Shown here in pieces: positions 8,663 through 17,075 of a DNA stretch of 64,000 nt. This DNA comes from Limnothrix sp. FACHB-406. Lineage in GTDB: Bacteria; Cyanobacteriota; Cyanobacteriia; CACIAM-69d. The stretch covers positions 1 through 64,000 of the forward strand of contig NZ_JACJSP010000002.1 of NCBI RefSeq assembly GCF_014698235.1, in the 5' to 3' direction. Both the position numbers and the translations under genes were made by a program. Each line of letters starts with the position of its first letter. The stretch's first letter is position 1. The notes beneath the pieces were generated by a model, which made no database searches, had not been told where the DNA came from, and was given only the letters and a program-made list of their open reading frames with translations.

Positions 8663-9794
8663 CTCAAAAAGACCTTAACGCCATCCTAAATCACGCATTA
8701 ATTACGTATTTCTCCACAATTTCTCCACAATCCCTCCGCCATTACTACGTTGCCACCCTGTTGGGGCTGCGTAGTTGATCTGAAATTAATCTGAAATTAA
8801 TCTGAAATTGATGTGCAATTAATACACCATCAATGCGTCATCAATGCGTCATCTAACGATCCTGATGCACCATTGCTACAAAATAAATCTGCAATTATCA
8901 TGTCGTTAACCTAGGATTAATTGAGCCTCCAAGTTAGATTTTCTTGAATAATTGATCACAGTTATTGATTGCAATGATTAATTGTAATGTTTTATTTCAT
9001 TTCAAAAAGTTTTGAACATTTCTTCTATTGAAAACTACATGAATAATTTTATGGATCTTGAGAACAATCTTGAAATTTAGTTGAAAAACCTCAAGAAAGT
9101 CACACTGACTACCCATTTCTTGAACAAGATTTTTGTCATGATTTCAGAATTTTTCATTCCTTAAGTGATCCGGATTGAATTTGGAAGAGCCAGATTTAAT
9201 TACAGAATTAGAATCCAGAAACTTTTTAGATTAATTTCCTCGTAAATTGACTATCTTAGAATTACTCAAGTAGAGAACATTGATGCAAGATGGCTCCATC
9301 AGCCATTGGGCTTAGTGATCGTTGCTATTGCCCAAAGAGGCGACCACAGGGCATTTCTCATCTTTTTGGCGATTCTCTTTTGATGTTTTTGTCAATGCCC
9401 TTGGCCCTATTGAGTGTTGGCTACCAGGAAAGAAGGCATTTTTCGGCGGCTTTGGGTTGGGTGAGTGATTTCAAAATAATTCTCATTCCCTGGCCCCATT
9501 GAGAAAACCTCTAGTCAGGACGAGTTAGCGCACTGTTTCACTTTGACCCCGCATCTGCCGGAATCAAGTTCTGGATTAGTTGGCTGCCATTAAGCTTTCA
9601 CTGCCGGGATGATCCCAGTCGTCAACGCCTCAAACAACGGTCAAATGTGTCATGACAATCTGAATAGTGTGGCTGAATTTGGTGATTGAGGTTGAACCGT
9701 TTATCCGTTACAGGCTGCCTGAATTTACGCAAATCTACGTCGAATTTGGGAGTTTCTGCCATCCCCTAGAACGCTGTCTGCCAGCGTACCGATC
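8663..9794. other. Long AT-rich intergenic region
   Basis: About 1.1 kb between fetB and the hybrid kinase, markedly AT-rich from 8690 to 9290, with no coding region I can support. It contains three 11-bp direct repeats CTGAAATTAAT (8780-8812, last copy with one change) and a tandem CATCAATGCGT pair near 8828-8849. It may hold the promoters of both flanking divergent genes; no clear sigma-70 pair or RNA gene is recognisable. A 70-codon reading frame at 9290-9502 has no recognisable features and is not called. Confidence 0.5.
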
Positions 9795-12260
9795 ATGAGT
9801 GGCTCGTTTGCGCAATCACTGCAATGGACCTTGACGGCGGAGGGCTGTCAACAGGTGCGATCGCTGCTCTGGCAGTCAACGTTGGATTGTCTCCAGGAAT
9901 TAGGGAATTTGCCGGAATCCGGGGCGATCGCCACAGAGGGGGACGCAACGATCGGGAAGCGACAGCAGCCCGCTTTTGCCCTGGTAACGGGGCCGGGGCT
10001 GGCTTGGTTGTTGACCATGGAGCGATCGAGCGAGGGCGAGACCCCAACCGGGATCGCAACGGAAGCGCCGGAATCATCGATGCGACGGGGGCGGGGCCGA
10101 GGCCACAAGGCCAATGGCCGCGGGCCGATCGAGGATCCAGCGGCCACCACTCACCAAACCCTACGCCAGGGTTTAGATCAAACCACGCTCCATCCGGGGA
10201 TCTATCACCTGCGGCTGACGGACGATCGGCGGGCCATTCAGGCGCTAATGAAAGAACGGGGACTGTTGAAAGTGCCCCAGGGCTGGCATAAGGCCAATGC
10301 ATCGCTGCAATCGGCGGTGTTGGTGCGGTGGCTGGCCACTTGGACGCAGACCCTGGCGGCTCCTTTGTTGACCCAGGCCCCGGCCCCTCGGCCCTCCCCA
10401 ACCCGATTGGAGGGCGATCGCCACCTGATTGATTTGCTGGTGGGGATTGTTCAGGAACAGGAATTGCCCGTGGTGATTGACCGCGCCTTGCAAACTCTCT
10501 GCCAAGGCTTGCGGGTCGATCGAGCGTTGATCTACCAATTTCAGGCGCGGTTACAGTCCATTCGGCTCTGGCGACAGGCGGATCAGGCGGCGGGGCTGCC
10601 CTCCCCTTGGGACGATCCGAACTGGCAAATGACTCGCGATTGCGTGACCTACGAAGCGCGTTTGGACAACCAGGTGGGTTCGGTGCTCTATGAGGGGGCC
10701 GATCGCTGCTTTGTGGATGACTTTGAACCCCAATGGCGATCGCAAGAACAGGAAACTTGGATCGTCAACGATGGGGGGCGCGATCGGGCGGCGCGGGCCC
10801 AACTGGCCGTGCCAATTTTGGCTCCCATGCGCGGATCGGTGGGGTTATGGGGATTTTTGGTGCTCCATCAGTGCGATCGGGCCCGGCTTTGGACTCCCGA
10901 AGAAGTGAGCCTGGCCCAACAGATTGCCCAGGGCTTGGCCGTGGCCGTGCGGGCGGCTCACCTGGATGCCACCTTGCAGCAGCAGCAACAAACCCTCGGT
11001 CAGCAAATCAGCACCCAAACCAGGGTTTTGCAGGAAGCGCTGCTGGCCGCCAAATCGGCGGCCCGGGCCAAGAGTGAATTTTTAGCCACCATCAGCCACG
11101 AGCTGCGCACCCCCTTAACCTGCGTGATTGGCCTGTCGGCTACCCTGTTGCGCTGGTCTTTCGGGCAACTGAACCAAAAACAGCGTGACTATTTGCAAAC
11201 CATCCACGACAGCGGCGAGCATTTGCTGAAGCTAATTGAAGACTTGCTGGAAATGTCGCAGGTGGAAGCCGGGCGCACCGTCTTGAACGTCAGCGATTTT
11301 TCAATTACCCAACTGGTGTACTCGGTGGTGAATGGCGAGCGGCCCCACGCCATTGAGCGCGGCATTGAACTGCTGTTGGAAGTGCAAATTTTGACCAAAG
11401 ACGATCGCTTTTCGGCCGATTGTCATCGCGTGCGGCAAATTCTTAGCAATTTATTGGGCAATGCAATCAAGTTCACGCCCGAAGGTGGCCAAGCGATCGT
11501 CCGAGTTTGGCGCGAACAAGACCTGTTGATGTTGCAGGTAGAAGACACGGGCATCGGCATCCCTGAAGATTGGATCCCGCAACTCTTTGAGATGTTTCAC
11601 CAGTTCGATCCGTCCTACGGGCGAGTCTATGACGGCTTGGGTTTGGGCTTGGCCCTGACCAAGCAGTTAGTGGATCTGCACAAGGGCTGGATTGAGGTGG
11701 ATTCTTTGCCCGATCGGGGATCGACTTTCACGGTGGGAATTCCCTCCCAAGCCCCCGCCGCCGAGCAACCCACCGCTCCCAACGGAGAAGAACCGGTGGA
11801 TTGGCGACCGTCGGGATCGGTGATTCTGATCGATGCCCAAGAGGAGCGGGCGATCGCCGTTTGTGAGCTGCTGATGGCGGCCGGCTACCAAGTGGTTTGG
11901 ACTCCAGACGGGGCGATCGCCCTCTCCCAGCTAGACGTGTTGCAACCCCAGGTGGTGATCGTCAGTTTGCGGCTTCCGGGCATGGATGGCTGGGAAGTGG
12001 TGGCCGGATTGCGCCGCCAAGCGCCCCGAGTGCAAGTGCTGCTGTTGGGCGATCGCGCCGAGGCCTCACCGATTTTGGTCGATCATCCCAACCTGACAGT
12101 AGATGTGGTGCTGGGGGAAAAATTTGACCCGGAACGGCTTTTGCACGAGGTGAACACCCTGTCCCAAGCTGCCGCCCGCGCCATGCGCATGAACAGCCAA
12201 GCCACGGGCGTGATGACCCGTGCCCGATCGCCCCTCGCCGATCGCTCAAACGAGCGATAA
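9795..12260 (+). CDS. Soluble hybrid histidine kinase with GAF domain and degenerate receiver
   Basis: The 821-residue protein has no membrane segment. The N-terminal 200 residues are of unknown type. A GAF domain follows (about 212-390, LLVGIVQEQELPVVIDRAL, then LRVDRALIYQFQ), then a coiled coil and HisKA with ATISHELRTPL, phosphoacceptor His435. The HATPase domain has NLLGNAIKFTPEGG, VEDTGIGIP and LGLGLALTKQLV. The C-terminal receiver-like domain (about 675-800) has VVIVSLRLPGMDG, so Ser724 replaces the phosphorylated Asp. The acidic pocket is reduced to one Asp (VILIDAQEE) and the usual KP is KF. It should not accept phosphate in the normal way. The GAF domain resembles bilin/cofactor GAFs of cyanobacteria, but no chromophore Cys is evident. 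Confidence 0.88.
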   Translation: MSGSFAQSLQWTLTAEGCQQVRSLLWQSTLDCLQELGNLPESGAIATEGDATIGKRQQPAFALVTGPGLAWLLTMERSSEGETPTGIATEAPESSMRRGRGRGHKANGRGPIEDPAATTHQTLRQGLDQTTLHPGIYHLRLTDDRRAIQALMKERGLLKVPQGWHKANASLQSAVLVRWLATWTQTLAAPLLTQAPAPRPSPTRLEGDRHLIDLLVGIVQEQELPVVIDRALQTLCQGLRVDRALIYQFQARLQSIRLWRQADQAAGLPSPWDDPNWQMTRDCVTYEARLDNQVGSVLYEGADRCFVDDFEPQWRSQEQETWIVNDGGRDRAARAQLAVPILAPMRGSVGLWGFLVLHQCDRARLWTPEEVSLAQQIAQGLAVAVRAAHLDATLQQQQQTLGQQISTQTRVLQEALLAAKSAARAKSEFLATISHELRTPLTCVIGLSATLLRWSFGQLNQKQRDYLQTIHDSGEHLLKLIEDLLEMSQVEAGRTVLNVSDFSITQLVYSVVNGERPHAIERGIELLLEVQILTKDDRFSADCHRVRQILSNLLGNAIKFTPEGGQAIVRVWREQDLLMLQVEDTGIGIPEDWIPQLFEMFHQFDPSYGRVYDGLGLGLALTKQLVDLHKGWIEVDSLPDRGSTFTVGIPSQAPAAEQPTAPNGEEPVDWRPSGSVILIDAQEERAIAVCELLMAAGYQVVWTPDGAIALSQLDVLQPQVVIVSLRLPGMDGWEVVAGLRRQAPRVQVLLLGDRAEASPILVDHPNLTVDVVLGEKFDPERLLHEVNTLSQAAARAMRMNSQATGVMTRARSPLADRSNER

Positions 12261-12531
12261 CCGACGATTGAGCGCGGCCCAACCGATCGGGGATTATCGT
12301 TGCTTCGGGATGGGTGGCGGTCAATCGACAAACCGTAGGGTATTTGGGAGAACGTTTTCGGGGTGACGGCTTGGTTGGCTTGTCTCCCACGCACCGCAGC
12401 CGCACCGCCATTGACGACCATTCCCACGAAGTCGTTGGGCCGCGATATTGCAGCGGTGCGTAGGGCATGAAGGAATTGTCGGGAATCAAGGGAGCGTTGC
12501 CTTACGCACCCTTGTATGAGTGGAAAAGCGC
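12261..12531. other. Intergenic region between the hybrid kinase and the toxin remnant
   Basis: 271 bp with no gene. It ends with a long inverted repeat (listed at 12455-12510) of the GGTGCGTA(A/G)GGC type. The sequence around 12360-12440 has no recognisable coding content. Confidence 0.4.
12455..12510. repeat. Inverted repeat GGTGCGTAGGGC ... GCCTTACGCACC
   Basis: Arms at 12455-12466 and 12499-12510 are complementary over 12 bp with one mismatch, with a 32-bp spacer. GGTGCGTAAGGC-type arms are common in dispersed cyanobacterial repeats. It lies just downstream of the toxin remnant and could be a small mobile repeat or that operon's transcript end. Confidence 0.6.
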
Positions 12532-12796
12532 TCAGGATTCGTAGATGTCGCGGCGGTGGCCAATGCGATCGATTGTGATTACTCGAATGATGCGATCAAC
12601 TTCATAAATAATGCGATAGTCGCCGACTCGGAGTTTATAGAAACCTGCGTAGGTTTGCGGAGAGGGGCAGGGGCTGAATTTGGGCAAAGTTATCAGCTAG
12701 CCATTGAATTTTGCTGACTACTCGTTTCTGAATTGTTTTGGGCAACTGTTCAAGGTCGATGACGGCTTGTGGGTCGTATTCAACCGAATAACTCAT
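12532..12796 (-). pseudogene. RelE/ParE-family toxin broken by a single-base frameshift
   Basis: ATG at 12796 opens MSYSVEYDPQAVIDLEQLPK and reads through IQPLPLSANL, after which the frame stops (LRRFL*). In the next frame the conserved C-terminal half continues: GFYKLRVGDYRIIYEVDR, then ITIDRIGHRRDIYES and TGA at 12532. Intact RelE homologues read NL(A/T)GFYKLR. Removing one base near 12649 restores NLAGFYKLR exactly, so one inserted base separates the halves. The span of 265 bp is one more than a multiple of three, which agrees. The ATG overlaps the antitoxin stop by 4 bp (ATGA), as in an intact TA operon. The toxin is inactive unless the shift is a sequencing error or is recoded. Confidence 0.85.
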
Positions 12797-13026
12797 GGTT
12801 GGTCGAGTCCTAAACGGGCCATGACTTGTTCGGTGCTGAGGGGTGTTGTTTGACCCGATTGCCGCCGATCGCGCTGTTGCAAGAGTGCTTCGGCCAGGCC
12901 GGACTTGAGCGGTAAATTGGCTTCGGAGTCCGTGAGCATTTCTGCGAGGACTTCTTGGATGGTTTCCCGCAGCAAGCTTTTAAATAAATCCGTGAATTCT
13001 TCGATCGTTAAGTCTTTAATTTGCAT
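12793..13026 (-). CDS. RelB-like antitoxin
   Basis: A 77-residue acidic protein starting MQIKDLTIEEFTDLFKSLLR and ending STEQVMARLGLDQP. It matches the short cyanobacterial antitoxins paired with RelE-like toxins: an N-terminal helical half containing the IQEVLAEML segment and a C-terminal toxin-binding tail. It overlaps the toxin by 4 bp. In the family it binds the toxin and represses its own operon. Here the toxin reading frame is broken, so the gene may be a survivor of decay or still repress the locus. Confidence 0.75.
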   Translation of the reverse strand: MQIKDLTIEEFTDLFKSLLRETIQEVLAEMLTDSEANLPLKSGLAEALLQQRDRRQSGQTTPLSTEQVMARLGLDQP

Positions 13027-13143
13027 GATTTTGCCTCCTCTAGGGCGATTGTAGCTGTTACCCCATGTCTAACAATTCCTTTGCTGAGATTGGTTGGGCT
13101 ACAACATCATCTACGGGCGATCGAAATCGAAGAGGCGACGGAG

Positions 13144-15669
13144 CTAGCGCCGCCAGGCCCGCCACAGACGCACCCACCAAGATGAGCCGGATCGTTGTGG
13201 GCGGTGGTTAGGAGATGGCTCGCCGATTTGGGGAGCGCGGGGAATTTCGACGGAAATCACTTGCGTCAAGCCAGCCAGTAATTCTTCGCAGGTTGCGACT
13301 TCGTGATCGAGACCCAACTCGCGAAATAAATCCCGAGCAGATTCGTAGGCGGTTTTTGCTTCCCAGATTTTGCCAAGTTTGGCCCAGGCATCGCCCAAGC
13401 CCCACAGGGAGTTGGCTTCTCCTTGGCGATTACCGATCTCGCGTTTGATCGCTAGGGATTGCTTGTGAAAGTCGATCGCCCGCTGGTATTGCCCGAGGGA
13501 ATAGTAGGCATTGCCCAGACCGCCCAGAGAGTTGGCCGTGAATTGACGATGTCCAACTTCGCGACAAATGACTAAAGCTTGCTCGTAAAAGTTAATCGCT
13601 CGCTGGTGCTGTCCGAGGGAATCGTAGGCATTGCCCAAATTGCATAGAGAGCCACCTTCTCCTGACCGATCACCGATCTCACGTTTGATGGTCAGGGATT
13701 GCTCGTGAAAGTCGATCGCCTGCTGGAATTGCCCGAGGGAATCGTAGGCATTGCCCAGACCGCACAGGGAGTTAGCTTCTCCTTGCCGATCGCCGATCTC
13801 GCGTTTGATGGCTAGGGATTGCTCGTGAAAGTCAATCGCCCGCTGGTATTGCCCGAGGGAATAGTAGGCATTGCCCAGGTTACCTAGGAAGGTGGCTTCT
13901 CCTTGGCGATCACCGATCTCGCGGACGATTGCCAGGGCTTGCTCTTGATAATCAATCGCTCGCTGGAATTGCCCGAGAGCACGGTAGGTATTGCCAATAT
14001 TGGCCAGCGAGGCAGCTTCTCCTTGGCGATCACCGATCTTGCGAGCGATCACAAGGGATTGGTCGTAACAGTCGATTGCCTGTTGGAATTGACCCAGGGA
14101 ATCGTAGGCATTGCCCAGACTGCCTAAGGAGTTGCCTTCTCCTCGCTGATCGCCAATCTCGCGGGCAATTGCCAGGGATTGGTCGTAACAGTCGATTGCC
14201 TGTTGGAATTGACCAAGGTAATAGTAGGCATTGCCCAGACCAACTAGGGAGTTGGCTTCTCCTCGCTGATCGCCGATCTCGCGGATAATTGCCAGGGATT
14301 GCTTGTAAACATTGAACGCCTGCTGGACTTGCCCGAGGGAATCGTAGGCATTGCCCAGATTGCCCAGGGAATTGGCTTCTCCTTGGCGATCACCCGTCAG
14401 CCTTGCCAGTTCGCCCTCATGATGCCAATCTTCGATGTAGTTGTTGATATCGGCTTTGGTTTGCCATTTACCCAAGCCCACATACCGCTGATCGTGATAG
14501 GCGATCGCGAATCGGTGGGCCTCAATCAAGTCCGGTTGTTGGCGCTGCACAAATTGCTGGACGATCGGTTGCCAACGATAGACAAATTGGCGCGGCGCAT
14601 CGGGATCGGTCAGCGGCAAACAGTCTTGGATCAGGAACGATCGCCCCGCCAACTCCGGCAACAGGTTTGGGTAATCCTCCGTTTCAAACGCAAACGCCAC
14701 CCGCAGCGCACAGAGCCGCCCCAACCAGTCCCGCAACTCCGGCGACAACCGCTCAAAACTCCACTGCAAAACCGTTTCCAGCGTCGCTTGCGGATCGTCT
14801 CGGTGTTGATCGGCGATCGCAAAGAAATCCGCCGGTAACTTCGACAAATGCGGATCTGCATCGCATTGCGTCACCAAAAAACCCGCCGCCAACCCCAAAA
14901 TCAACGGGTAGCCATGCACCTGCGCCGAAAAAGCCCGCAACTCCGCCTCAGCGCCCCGAATTCCCCGATCCCGCAGGAAATTGGCTCCCTGCTCAATCGA
15001 AAAGCCCTCCGCCAAGTCGATCCGCCGTGTCCCCATCCCCGCCGGTAAGTCGCGACTGGTGAACAACACCCAACCCGCCGCCCCCCGGCACGATCGCCAC
15101 TGTTCCCAAAACTCCCGATAGTCGGCGGGCAGCTCCCGCCCCTCCAGCACCGTTTCCAGGTTGTCCAGCACCCACAAACAGGGACTTTGCTGCAATTTCA
15201 GCAGCAACAGCCGCAACAATTCCGACTCCTCCAGCCGTTCCGCCTGCTCCTGGTTTGCCGCGCCAAACTGGACGATCGCCCGCCGCGCCACCTCCGCAAA
15301 CCCCTGACCCCGCCCCAAATCCGTCCAGAGTCGCCCCGCCCAGGGTTCCGCTTTCTGGGGGCGATCGAACCATTGGGACGCGAGGGTGCTTTTGCCCGCC
15401 CCACCGGGCCCCACAATCACCGCCCAGCGATCGCCCTGCGACCGCCGCCACCCATCGAGCCGCGCCAACTCCGCCGTCCGCTCAATTTCACCGGTTGATC
15501 GCCCCGGCCGCAAATCCGACTGGTCGATCGGCCGATCAGGGCGAGTCCCCATGTAGACATCGCCATGAACGTCCCGCAGAACTTTGATGTCGGCATTGTC
15601 CCCCGCTTGGAGGTCAATCTCTTGGCGATCGTCCTGAGTAGCCAATGGGTCGGGTCTCCTGGCGGTCAA
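13144..15669 (-). CDS. NLR-like P-loop NTPase with nine TPR repeats and an N-terminal amyloid-like motif
   Basis: 841 residues, STAND-type. The N-terminal 45 residues contain EIDLQAGDNADIKVLRDVHG (17-36), followed by GDVYMG; this matches the C-terminal end of the small protein at 16522-16932. The NTPase has a Walker A motif GPGGAGKST (about 86-94), a Walker B motif in LWVLDNLETVLEG, and the sensor-like VLFTSRDLP. Nine 40-residue TPRs (GDRQGEANSLGNLGNAYDSL type) follow to about residue 790, visible as a 120-bp DNA repeat. The tail (WWVRLWRAWRR) is basic and Trp-rich. The start is TTG 15669, directly after the upstream gene's stop; no ATG precedes the motif. TPRs would sense a trigger and the NTPase oligomerise; the trigger is unknown. 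Defence is inferred. Confidence 0.8.
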   Translation of the reverse strand: MTARRPDPLATQDDRQEIDLQAGDNADIKVLRDVHGDVYMGTRPDRPIDQSDLRPGRSTGEIERTAELARLDGWRRSQGDRWAVIVGPGGAGKSTLASQWFDRPQKAEPWAGRLWTDLGRGQGFAEVARRAIVQFGAANQEQAERLEESELLRLLLLKLQQSPCLWVLDNLETVLEGRELPADYREFWEQWRSCRGAAGWVLFTSRDLPAGMGTRRIDLAEGFSIEQGANFLRDRGIRGAEAELRAFSAQVHGYPLILGLAAGFLVTQCDADPHLSKLPADFFAIADQHRDDPQATLETVLQWSFERLSPELRDWLGRLCALRVAFAFETEDYPNLLPELAGRSFLIQDCLPLTDPDAPRQFVYRWQPIVQQFVQRQQPDLIEAHRFAIAYHDQRYVGLGKWQTKADINNYIEDWHHEGELARLTGDRQGEANSLGNLGNAYDSLGQVQQAFNVYKQSLAIIREIGDQRGEANSLVGLGNAYYYLGQFQQAIDCYDQSLAIAREIGDQRGEGNSLGSLGNAYDSLGQFQQAIDCYDQSLVIARKIGDRQGEAASLANIGNTYRALGQFQRAIDYQEQALAIVREIGDRQGEATFLGNLGNAYYSLGQYQRAIDFHEQSLAIKREIGDRQGEANSLCGLGNAYDSLGQFQQAIDFHEQSLTIKREIGDRSGEGGSLCNLGNAYDSLGQHQRAINFYEQALVICREVGHRQFTANSLGGLGNAYYSLGQYQRAIDFHKQSLAIKREIGNRQGEANSLWGLGDAWAKLGKIWEAKTAYESARDLFRELGLDHEVATCEELLAGLTQVISVEIPRAPQIGEPSPNHRPQRSGSSWWVRLWRAWRR

Positions 15670-15948
15670 TTACGCTTCAATCAAGGGGCGATCAAGGGCG
15701 ATCGGCTCACCTGTGATGATCGAGTACAACACATCAGGATCGAGGTCGGCATCATTGGGCCAAGCGATCGAGCCGATGTCGGAATTCACACACACTTGCT
15801 CAAAAAAGTGGCGATCGGCTAAGGGTGCAAACACACCCTGAAAGGAAATTAATTGGGCTACATCAACTGTGCCAATCACTCCATCTTCAAAACCAATTTC
15901 TAAACAGAACTGATCTAGAACACGCACCGAAACAATATCAATAAGCAT
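15670..15948 (-). CDS. DUF2442-family small protein
   Basis: A 92-residue protein, MLIDIVSVRVLDQFCLEIGF at the start and SDIGSIAWPNDADLDPDVLY in the second half. This is the pattern of DUF2442, whose members have a beta-rich fold and commonly sit next to DUF4160 proteins. The stop codon abuts the TTG start of the NTPase and the start is 11 bp after the DUF4160 gene, so the three form one transcript. The family is often listed as toxin-antitoxin-like, but no mechanism is established from this sequence. Confidence 0.75.
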   Translation of the reverse strand: MLIDIVSVRVLDQFCLEIGFEDGVIGTVDVAQLISFQGVFAPLADRHFFEQVCVNSDIGSIAWPNDADLDPDVLYSIITGEPIALDRPLIEA

Positions 15949-15959
15949 GGGTGGCTGAC

Positions 15960-16220
15960 CTACTCTAGCGGATCAATCTTTTGCAAAGGCTTCTCTGAGC
16001 GAGCGTACAACCAATTTTCTTGTAGTTCTGCCTGGTGAGCTGCTGCCCATTCGACCACAAGACCTAGTACCCGAGGCGATAAATTCCCTTTAAGAACCGA
16101 CAGCGTTTCGATCGAAACCAAGGCTCGCTGATTTCCATATCGCACATGAAAATGGGGCGGGCTGTGATCGTTATAAAACATTGTCACGGCGATACCAAAG
16201 AAGCGGCTGATTTCTGGCAT
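15960..16220 (-). CDS. DUF4160-family small protein
   Basis: 86 residues with the DUF4160 signature: MPEISRFFGIAVTMFYNDH followed by SPPHFHVRYG and a C-terminal VLGLVVEWAAAHQAELQENW. The HSPPHFHV stretch is the most conserved part of the family and looks like a metal or nucleic-acid binding site, but its role is not known. It is paired with the DUF2442 gene, as in many bacteria. It lies in the same minus-strand array as the NTPase. Confidence 0.85.
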   Translation of the reverse strand: MPEISRFFGIAVTMFYNDHSPPHFHVRYGNQRALVSIETLSVLKGNLSPRVLGLVVEWAAAHQAELQENWLYARSEKPLQKIDPLE

Positions 16221-16241
16221 TGAATCATTGTCTCCAGCTTA

Positions 16242-16424
16242 TTAACGTCGATGGTTAAGATCGATTTTTCGAGATGCGTTTAACCATTCGATCGCTACAA
16301 TCTCCCCATCTTCGCCATAGCTGACAATAAGACCGCCCGGTTCAGCAGTTGCTTCGATTGGTGATGAATCGTTCAAAATCCATACCAGCACATCTGCCTC
16401 GGGGTCATAGCGAATTTGCATCAT
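16242..16424 (-). CDS. DUF2283-family small protein
   Basis: Short protein MMQIRYDPEADVLVWILND ... GLIVSYGEDGEIVAIEWLNASRKI. This is the DUF2283 pattern: YDpeaDvlyi at the start and a central Gly-Asp-Glu beta turn. I place the start at the ATG pair at 16424/16421. Upstream in-frame codons reach 16469 but extend beyond the normal family length. DUF2283 genes are frequently neighbours of DUF4258 or DUF2442/DUF4160 modules. Function unknown. Confidence 0.8.
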   Translation of the reverse strand: MMQIRYDPEADVLVWILNDSSPIEATAEPGGLIVSYGEDGEIVAIEWLNASRKIDLNHRR

Positions 16425-16521
16425 TTCTGTCCTGTTTGGCGACATCTTGCGGGTCAGATGCCTGCGCATTGAGAGATCAATGCTCTATAGCGCAGGCTTC
16501 TAGCCTCCCGATTTCAACGGT

Positions 16522-16932
16522 TTAAAAACTAACGTTGCCGCCATTGGTATGAATATCGCGAACCACTTTCACGGTACTGTTTGCGCCGGTTTGAATGTTG
16601 ACTCCAGCGCGATCGGCCTGTTGTTGGGTTTGGGATTGGGCTTGTTGCACTAGGGGGTGCAATTCTTGGGCCATCGCCCGGACTTCCTCCGCAAAGGGCG
16701 GATCGTTCACCAATTCCGCATCGAGAATCACCACCGCTTGAACATCGATCGCCCCCGTCGGTGTTTCCGGTAGGGCGGGCAGTTCCGGGCGGCGGGCCAG
16801 GCGATCTCGGATTTTGCGCCAGAGGGTTTGCAGCTTGGGCAGGGCCGCTTCGGTCAGTTTTCCGGCTCCGGCGGCGATGAAGCCATCCACGACCATTTCC
16901 AGCAACTGAGCGGCGGTTAATTCAATCAGCAT
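16522..16932 (-). CDS. Small helical protein with C-terminal amyloid-like motif (candidate Bell-type effector)
   Basis: 136 residues. The N-terminal 50 are predicted helical and partly hydrophobic (LTAAQLLEMVVDGFIAAGAG, then a basic LWRKIRDRLARR). A Pro-rich linker and an acidic/Gln helix follow (to about 108). The last 26 residues begin VNIQTGANSTVKVVRDIHTN and end GGNVSF. This tail aligns with residues 18-38 of the downstream NTPase: Q, G, N, K-V, R-D, H, G and V are identical and the intervening positions mostly conservative. A helical domain plus C-terminal motif shared with an NLR N-terminus is the arrangement of bacterial amyloid-signalling effectors with Bell-like domains. Toxicity and amyloid formation are inferred. 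It is the first gene of the minus-strand array. Confidence 0.6.
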   Translation of the reverse strand: MLIELTAAQLLEMVVDGFIAAGAGKLTEAALPKLQTLWRKIRDRLARRPELPALPETPTGAIDVQAVVILDAELVNDPPFAEEVRAMAQELHPLVQQAQSQTQQQADRAGVNIQTGANSTVKVVRDIHTNGGNVSF

Positions 16933-17075
16933 AGATTTGTGAGCAGGGCGATCGACCCTTTTAATCTAGCCCTTGCAACCGGATCAAGGCGATCGCCACG
17001 ACCGAGAGCCAGAGTGCTATCGTAGGCATCGGTTGAGCGTTTCACCGGGCGATCGCAACAGCCCGCCAATTCCCC

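Noticed and set aside
9290-9502. 70-codon frame in the long AT-rich gap
   Set aside because: No ribosome site, no recognisable motif, and composition does not resemble coding sequence.
12520-12717. 65-codon plus-strand frame over the toxin remnant
   Set aside because: It is antisense to a recognisable RelE-like sequence in two minus-strand frames.
13300-14400. Regular 120-bp repeats that could look like a CRISPR or satellite array
   Set aside because: They are in frame and encode 40-residue TPRs within the NTPase; no spacer structure and no cas genes are present.
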